Shown in pieces: positions 57,057-64,000 of a DNA stretch of 64,000 nt. The notes under the pieces were generated by a model. That model worked only from the letters and a program-made list of their open reading frames with translations, had not been told where the DNA came from and did no database searches. Numbering within the stretch: position 1 is the stretch's first letter; every line of letters starts with the position of its first letter. Origin of the DNA: Xiphophorus maculatus. Lineage: Eukaryota; Chordata; Actinopteri; Cyprinodontiformes; Poeciliidae. Location: the NCBI RefSeq assembly GCF_002775205.1, contig NC_036443.1, positions 31,831,717 through 31,895,716 of the forward strand, in the 5' to 3' direction. A program made the position numbers and the translations under genes.

Positions 57057-59174
57057 AGCTGCCGCTGTAGAAGCTGACACCCCACCCACCTCAAAAAATT
57101 CAGCAAATAGTCTGAGTGGTTAGTGCTTCGTTAGTGCAGGTTTGTGCAGTTAAAACGGACGTTTGTGCAGCTTTGGTTTCTGAAATATTAAAGATTATTT
57201 TTTAGGTCATCCGAGTTCACCATCCCCCCATGTTGCTCCGAAACACACCAAACTAGGCTACTTCGTTAGTGCTTCGTTTGTGCAGGTTTGTGCCGTTAAA
57301 ATTTTCGTTTGTGCAGCTTTCGTTTTCGAGATATTAAAAGTTATAATTTTGGCCGATGACGTCACCATCCCCCCATGTTGCGCCAAAACAAAACAAACTG
57401 GGCTACTTCGTTAGTGCTTCGTTAGTGCAGGTTTGTGCCGTAAGCTATCCATGCATACATCCTCTCTGCTTTGCATCGAGTCAACATTTTATATGAAACC
57501 TGAACATTAATTTACTTACCTTGTTCAAAAATCAAAATCAGGGTTGGAAAAATTCCAAAGATGACTCTTTCAAAACGATTTCTTTCAAACTGCTAGAATA
57601 ATTTCAACGAGAGGCTGAAATTACACTTGCTCTTCCGCAAAAACAACACTCGCTACAGTGTGGGTGGAGCCAATCACAGTTGACGTTGTGTGAGAACTTT
57701 GTCAAAGTTGGCAAAACATTTTACGTGCTTTTAAAAATCCTTGAAGATCACGCATATACATTTAATGTCAGCAATTGGATGAAATGAAACTCGTTGCATT
57801 TAAAATATATTTACTAAATATTAAGTACATTACTTGGATGAACTTTGTTGAACCAATGACCCTGCCATGCACTTCCGGTTTAACTCTGCAAAAACTTTAT
57901 TTGCTCAAGAAACTAGCATGTTAGCTATGGATTTTTTGTTGTTGTCGTTTTTTACCCTTTTGCTGCATAATCAGCAGAAAGTAAGTCAACAATGTGAATA
58001 TAATTGTTGAAACCACCTCCGAAACCAAAGCACAGTTGAACAGTCGTACAAATACACACATTACGTTACGGTCACGGCCGCATGTCCTGTCTTGACAGGA
58101 TTCATTTATTGTGGAGAAAGTTATATTGGTGAGAAAACATTACTATCTAAAAACATTTCTTGAAATGAGACAAATTTCTTCTTGTTCGAAATCTTTATTG
58201 AAGTTCAAAACAAAAGAAGGTACACATTGTACAACAGCTGAAAATCTGCAGAATTTAACTTACACAATAACATACGAAATTAATAACTGCTTGCTTTGTG
58301 GTTATGTCCAGAGCAGGCCACAGTCATCAATTTAGGTGAAGTCAGTTGGCGTATGAAAGAAAATTATGTAATATCTCATGATGAGCAGTAGCCCAGTTTG
58401 TTTTGTTTTGGCGCAACATGGGGGGATGGTGAACTCGGATGACCTAAAAAATAATCTTTAATATTTCAGAAACCAAAGCTGCACAAACGTCCGTTTTAAC
58501 GGCACAAACCTGCACTAACGGAGCACTAACGAAGTAGCCCAGTTTGGTTTGTTTTGGCGCAACATGGGGGGATGGTGACGTCATCGGCCAAAATTATAAC
58601 TTTTAATATCTCGAAAACGAAAGCTGCACAAACGAAAATTTTAACGGCACAAACCTGCACAAACGAAGCACTAACGAAGTAGCCTAGTTTGGTGTGTTTC
58701 GGAGCAACATGGGGGGATGGTGACGTCATCGGCCAAAATTATAACTTTTAATATTTCAGAAACCAAAGCTGCACAAACGTCCGTTTTAACGGCACAAACC
58801 TGCACTAACGAAGCACTAACGAAGTAGCCTAGTTTGGTTCGTTTTGGCGCAACATGGGGGGATGGTGACGTCATCGGCCAAAATTATAACTTTTAATATC
58901 TCGAAAACGAAAGCTGCACAAACGAAAATTTTAACGGCACAAACCTGCACAAACGGAGCACTAACGAAGTAGCCCAGTTTGGTTTGTTTTGGAGCAACAT
59001 GGGGGGATGGTGAACTCTGGATGACCTAAAATATAATTTTTAATATCTCGAAAACGAAAGCTGCACAAACGAAAATTTTAACGGCACAAACCTGCACAAA
59101 CGAAGCACTAACCACTCAGACTATTTGCTGAATTTTTTGAGGTGGGTGGGGTGTCAGCTTCACTCAGCTGCCGC
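57057..59174. mobile_element. foldback-like DNA element with tandemly built inverted arms
   Basis: Two inverted arms (57070-57441 and 58386-59161) flank a unique AT-rich core of about 940 bp. The outer ends, starting GAAGCTGACACCCCACC on the left, are mirrored on the right (GGTGGGGTGTCAGCTTC), followed inward by TCAAAAAATTCAGCAAATAG. Each arm is made of units of about 146 bp: about two and a half on the left and five on the right. Every unit carries CATGGGGGGATGGTGA (or its complement), TTGTGCAGGTTTGTGCCGTT and CACTAACGAAGTAGCC. A 9-bp direct repeat, AGCTGCCGC, lies 4 bp outside both ends (57057-57065 and 59166-59174) and is a candidate target duplication. No transposase is recognised. The structure resembles Foldback elements; the family is unknown. 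Confidence 0.75.
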
Positions 59175-59179
59175 AGCTA

Positions 59180-59700
59180 GAGCTGCAGGCTGCTCGCGCG
59201 CACGCGCACGCACGAGCGCTTCGGGGGAAAAAGCCATCAACACGCAGAGCAGAAGGTGCGCATGCGTGTGTGTGGTCTTCCACCTTTCAACGCTTTGCAT
59301 TTTTTTTTACCTGCAGTGGACAATTACGCACAGTCAGGCGTGCACGCTGGCGCATGCGCATGCACGCCGCAGCACCAGCGCGCGGCAGCAGCAGAGGAAG
59401 AGGCACGCGCATCCGGACCGCACGCGGCAGCATTATGAAGGTAACGAGCCGCTTTGTTTGTTTGTTTATTTACTGTTTGTTTATTCACCGCGAGGCGTGG
59501 GCGCGCGCCCGCTGCCGTTTTTCTGCTGGCTCTCGTGCACGAGGAAACGGCTCCGTCAGCAGATTTCCATCCGACACATGCAGCCCGCAGCCCGGGCTGA
59601 GGGGCAGCGGAGGGTCGGTCACCTCCTCCAGCAGCAGCGCCGCGCGCGTGAGCGCGCGGGCCGGCGTGGAGGGACAGCAGTGTGAGAAGCGCGTGCGCGT
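59180..59700. promoter_or_regulatory. CpG-rich segment, possible promoter
   Basis: CpG words are dense (CGCGCGCACGCGCACGCACG near 59192, GCGCGCGCCC near 59500, CGCGCGTGAGCGCGCGGGCC near 59640). A donor-like AAGGTAACGAG occurs at about 59438-59448 on the plus strand. This may be the CpG island of a neighbouring plus-strand gene. In mammals the next gene beyond CACNA1F is CCDC22, but I see no CCDC22 sequence here. Confidence 0.4.
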
Positions 59701-61541
59701 GTTTCCATGGAGTCCGTGCGGCAGCTGGATTACCTCTTTGTCTGCGGTGATGAATGAGAGGAAGAGGAGGTGGTGCGTTCAGGTGTCACGGTGCTTCCCG
59801 GTTCACAGGCAGCAGCTGAACTCACCTGAGCTCCGGTCACGTGACAAACACCTGCTCAGGTAACCCATGGCAACAGATCCAACAGGATCACCTGACCAGA
59901 TCCCCGTCGATCAGCTGAGTCTGAACTTCCTCCTCTGATTGGTCAGCAAGACTTTCACCTGCTAGACTGGGATTAAACTGGGAATAGACTGGGATTAAAC
60001 TGGGAATAGACTGGGATTGAGCAACAGGAGAACTTCCTGTTCTGTTTTAGTAAAACCAGATTAGATGTTCAGATTGAGGATTTAAGGCACTTGAACAGGT
60101 TACTGGACCTGGACCTGGTTCTGGTTCTGTTCGACCGGACAGGTTTTTCCTTTGTGCCGTTGCCATGGTTACCAGTGTGTTGACCTGGCCTGGATCGGTT
60201 CTGATGGAGCAGAAACATTTTGGATCATCAGAACCATCTGCAGTGACAGAGGTTCTGCTGCCTGATCAGAACCGGGTCAGTTTGGGTTCTGAAATGGAAA
60301 CATCTCGCTGACAGAACCAGTGGTTCTGATCCGAACAGCCGTCAGCAGGACTACAGATCTCTGATCTAAAAAACTACAACTCCCAGCAGGAAGTGCTGAG
60401 AGCAGACCGGGTTCTACCGCTGGTTCTGATCTGGTCCAGTCTGGTTCCGGTACCAGGGGAAGTCAATGGTTCTCTGGTTCTCCTCCAGAACATTAATGAT
60501 GCCAGGTCGGTTCTGGTTCTGAAAGCACCTCAGAAGAACCAGACCAGAACTGAGTTGGACAGAACCACGGAGCTAAAAAGGTCCCAGCGCCGACCCGCTG
60601 GACCAACTGGACCAACTGGACCCGCTCTCACCAGCACCTCCTGCAGGCGGACCGGTTCTGATGGTCCAAACGGGTCGCAGGTCCAGAGGAGCGGATCCAT
60701 AACTCCAGATCCTTCCCGGATCCGGCTCAGGTCCATCTGACCCCTGACCCCGCCCCCTCCCCTCTGATGAAGTCATGAGTCGTTCATGAATGAGCCAATC
60801 AGAGGCAGGCGAGTTCGTGCTGGTCCCGTTCGTGTGGTGACCTTTGACCTCCTTATCTCTGGGCGAGAGACACAGAGAGAGAAAGTGGAACAGGAAGAGA
60901 CAGAACCGACACGACGGCCGAACACACACCGACACACACCGAGGGGAGACTTCTCCAGAGGTAGCAGCGCACACACACACACACACACAAATTGCTCCTC
61001 CTCTTCCTCCTCTTCCTCCTCTGGTCGGATCGTTTCGCTAACTGAAACGGCCAGTTTATTAGGCACGCCTGGTACCGGGTCGGGGCTCCTTTGACCTCCA
61101 GAACTAACTCAGCCCTCAGGAATTCTGCTCTGACCTTTGACCTCTGGCAGCTCTCAGGAGCTTCTTCATTTCAGAGCTTCTCTGGGGACCTGAGGTTGTA
61201 AGTTCAAATCCCAGCAGGTCAGAGAGAGAGTCAGAGTTCCTCAACCCTCTCTGTTCTCCTGTCTGACCTCTGACCCCCAGGAAGTCTTCCTCACCACGTC
61301 TGGAGGTCGGAACTCTGCCATTTGATTGGCTCATACCTGTAACCAAGCAACAGAACCTCCAACCCCATTAAACCCGGTTCTGCTCTGGTCTCGGTTCCAG
61401 CTCAGAGCTTCAGACCACAGGAAGTGCGATGATTCCACTTCCTGTCTCTGTGGCTCCGTCTGTTGGGAACGTTGCTGAATGTGACCGCCGCTGCTTGTTT
61501 CCTCACTGACTTTCTTCACATATGCTCATCCATATTTAATG

Positions 61542-61605
<64 letters not shown>
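61542..61605. repeat. (GT)n microsatellite
   Basis: About 31 uninterrupted GT dinucleotides. Confidence 0.97.
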
Positions 61606-61606
<1 letters not shown>

Positions 61607-61774
61607 GGGCTCATGCTGGTCACCACCATCTGCTGCTCGCACATCGACTATCTGCTCCCAAACAGGAAGCTCGTCCATGCTTTCAGGATCCCAGAATAAA
61701 ACGTCTCATTTCCTCTCATGAAGACGAAGACGAAGCTAATCCTCCGTTTATGGGGAGAACCCCCCCTCCATAAA

Positions 61775-61778
<4 letters not shown>

Positions 61779-61836
<58 letters not shown>
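61779..61836. repeat. (AC)n microsatellite
   Basis: About 29 AC dinucleotides. Together with the GT run at 61542-61605 it forms a potential hairpin pair 170 bp apart. Confidence 0.97.
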
Positions 61837-61838
<2 letters not shown>

Positions 61839-62099
61839 GCAGCAAATTACTGTAAAACTCTTTCAGCTTTAGCATTAGCATGCTAACCCCTCAGGCTGAA
61901 TGTTTTCCATATTTCCCACTTGATTTTCAGAATGACGGACATTTTTCAAGATGGCTGCCGTTTTTGAGGTGGCTGTCTTCATTTCATTTTCATGACTTGG
62001 ATGGCCTTCATGTCTCCTCAGATGATTTTCTGTTCATACGACTTTAAGGAAGCAGCAGAATCAGGAACTGAGAGCTCAGACCAGCCATTGGTTAGCATT

Positions 62100-64000
62100 A
62101 GCTTCTGCTACACTGTTTCATTGGCTGCTTCTGGACGCTGCCACGTTTTTGCTGCCGCTGCTTGTTGGCGTACTTTTGTCGTTTTTTTATTGTTTTGCGA
62201 TTGCCAACCGTTCCTGTTTCTGGTTTTCTCTGTGACTGTGTTCCCAGTCTCATACTGGTTACCTGTCAGTGGGGAGCTGGACTGTATGTATTGGCTAACC
62301 TGTCAACGCCAATTGTTCTCATATCTTTCACTGACTCTTTCGCTCCTTGATGTGGGTCAATCATTTTTACATCTGGATTTTGCTCCTATGGACTCTCCTG
62401 CCTCTCCTCATTGAACCTGTCAGGTGTCCTACAAAACTCGTCCAATGAGCTTCTTTGACTCCGTTGGCACCTGCCCAATCATATGGCGGTGATGCTGCGC
62501 CTCCATCCGGACGTTGATTTCGTCCCCCGCCGGAGGTACATCCACCGTGGGTCTGGATGGTCAAAACCCATCCATTCCATCTGGACCAACAACCGTCGAC
62601 CTGCCAGGAAAGTTACCCGGACCGCAGATCGCAACATGCTAGCTAGCCTAGCCAGGTCAGCTAACATCCCTTCCGACTTCACCTTCGTCAGTTTCGGTCT
62701 GCTCGACATCTGTTCTCTCGAGAACAAAGGGCATCTCATCCAGGATCTCCTCACTGACCGTAAGCTTGACTTTCTCTGTTTGGCTGAAACTTGGCAACAA
62801 CCTGTGGGTTTCTCACACCTTGACGACTCCACTGCAGCTGGCTTCGTTTGCATCTCTCAACGCTGCGGCTCTGGGGGTCTCGCAGTAATTCACCGTCAGA
62901 ACTGGAAAGTGTGCCTGAAGTTAACGGCTGTAAACTCTCTGGACCAACTCCTGCCATCTTTGCTCCATTTATCGCCCTCAAAGCCTCACAAGGACTTTTT
63001 AAATGACTTCTCTGCCTTCCTTACCCATTTGTTGCTTTTTCCCCTAATGTTATTTTATTGGGAGATTTTAATATTCATATTGACAACCCCAGCCTCCCAC
63101 TTACCAATGACTTTTGTCCTGCCTGGACAATTCTGGTTTCAGACAGTTTGCTGATTTTTCCACTCATTTTAAAGGACATACCTTGGACTGGACTTGTTGT
63201 TCTGGATTCACGCTGTTGACTGTCAGGCTGATGAACTCTCCTTTTCTGACCACTTTTTCTTATCCTTTAATATTTCACTGTGTGTTTCATTAACAAAGAC
63301 AGCCCGGGTGTGCCGTGGTGGCGGAGGGGTTAGCGCGACCCACATTCAGGCAAAACGTAGCCTCGACGCGGACGTCGCGGGTTCGACTCCCGGACCCGTG
63401 ACGTTTACCGCATATCTTCCCTCCTCTCCTTCCCCCTTTCCTGTCAGCCTACTTTGAAAAAAGGGACACTAGAGCCACAAAAAGACGCCTTGCGGGGCAA
63501 AAAAACCAAAAAAACAAAGACAGCCCGGTTCGTCTCCTTTAGGAACATGAAACACACACACGCCCCTCGCTCGGTTTCAGTCGCACCTCTCTGGTCACAC
63601 TCAGTTCATCCAACTTTAATCATTTAAATCCCATCTATCCTCCGTGGTCTCAGGTGTTCCTCAGGTCTCCGTCCTGGGACTCCTTCTCTTCATCATCGGC
63701 CTTCTTCCCCTTGGCAATATCTTCCATAAATGTAACATCCACTTCCACTGTTTTGCCAACGACACCCACAGATTCTTCCTCTCCCACTTCCTGTTTAGAT
63801 GAATTAAAATCCTGGTTTGCATCAAACTTCCTCAAATTAAACAAAATAGCCAAGTTTCTACTCATTGGCACTAAATCTACACTATCTGAAGTCAACAACT
63901 TTTCCCTCATCATGGACGGTTCCCTGGTCTCTCCTCAGGTTAAACGTGTCATTCTTAGCAGATCTCTCTTTCCTCTCATTAATAATAATATCATTTATCT
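62100..64000 (+). mobile_element. L2-like LINE, internally deleted and frameshifted, running off the window
   Basis: A frame at 62483-63154 encodes the endonuclease side of a non-LTR retrotransposon: LENKGHLIQDLLTDRKLDFL, CLAETWQQPVGFSHLDD and GGLAVIHRQNWK. A frame change then puts GDFNIHIDNPSLPLTNDF (63061-63110) in another phase, and SGFTLLTV..MNSPFSDHFFL follows near 63210-63270. After the nested SINE, reverse transcriptase text appears near 63655-63780 as VLGLLLFIIGLLPLG and HFHCFANDT, where functional copies have a YADD-type box. The stretch between the endonuclease C-terminus and the late RT motifs is missing, so this copy is nonfunctional. The 5' border near 62100 is approximate. Confidence 0.75.
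63292..63528 (+). mobile_element. tRNA-derived SINE nested in the LINE, 16-bp target duplication
   Basis: AACAAAGACAGCCCGG occurs at 63292-63307 and 63513-63528, flanking a 205-bp insert. The insert starts with a tRNA-like head having a box A-like TGGCGGAGGGGTTAGCGC and a clear box B, GGTTCGACTCC (63380-63390), and ends in an A-rich tail (CAAAAAAACCAAAAA). These are the marks of a SINE transcribed by RNA polymerase III and copied by a LINE. The sharp duplication suggests a fairly recent insertion. Confidence 0.9.

Larger units (their letters stand above)
59701..62000. other. intergenic or intronic, no exon recognised
   Basis: The stretch has simple GGTTCTG-rich sequence and CA runs at about 60968-60989, 61542-61605 (GT) and 61779-61836 (AC). 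AACGGCCAGTTTATTAGGCA near 61048 resembles the end of a common fish DNA transposon. Nothing coding is supported. If the CpG-rich segment is a promoter, this would be the first intron. Confidence 0.4.

Noticed and set aside
58526..58874. Two similar 67-codon minus-strand frames (MTSPSPHVAPK...)
   Set aside because: They are translations of adjacent repeat units in the foldback arm, not independent genes.
59125..59863. Arg/Ala-rich plus-strand frames of 186 and 197 codons
   Set aside because: Two overlapping frames in CpG-rich DNA with no family marks or good start context; more likely a CpG island.
59240..64000. Ortholog of CCDC22, the mammalian neighbour of CACNA1F
   Set aside because: Expected from synteny, but no exon with CCDC22-like sequence could be seen.

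Overview
The window looks like a nuclear chromosome segment from a teleost fish. It has intron-containing vertebrate genes with GT-AG splice sites, many CA/GT microsatellites, and fish-type L2-like LINE pieces, hAT MITEs, a BEL/Pao retroelement and a tRNA-derived SINE. No prokaryotic features are present.

Two complete multi-exon genes lie on the minus strand. syp (synaptophysin; 6410-12617, 7 coding exons, 292 aa) is followed upstream by cacna1f (L-type calcium channel alpha-1F, Cav1.4; 21840-48664, 51 reconstructed coding exons, 2048 aa). Each was assembled by hand from splice sites and reading phase, and each gives an unbroken frame. SYP next to CACNA1F in the same order and orientation matches the mammalian Xp11.23 neighbourhood, so this is an old linkage. 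Both products act at the presynaptic ribbon terminal: Cav1.4 supplies the calcium that triggers release, and synaptophysin is a synaptic-vesicle tetraspan.

Between them on the plus strand is an intronless kinase gene (14716-16836, 706 aa) of the HIPK/DYRK type, probably a retrocopy-derived fish gene. At the far left, one minus-strand exon (1031-1084) encodes a clear signal peptide and may begin a secreted or membrane protein whose body lies outside the window.

The rest is repeat-rich: a 1.6-kb 19-20-bp minisatellite (4060-5670), a GC-rich minisatellite (18054-18430), a degenerate LINE reverse transcriptase piece (18450-20400) and intronic MITEs and LINE tails inside cacna1f. Upstream of cacna1f are a 2.1-kb GGAACCAAC/ATC satellite (50217-52360), a broken BEL/Pao element (54012-55830) and a foldback-like element with tandemly built inverted arms and a 9-bp candidate target duplication (57057-59174). 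A CpG-rich segment (59180-59700) and an internally deleted L2-like LINE carrying a nested SINE (62480-64000) close the window. The foldback-like element and the splicing oddities in cacna1f are the most interesting items.
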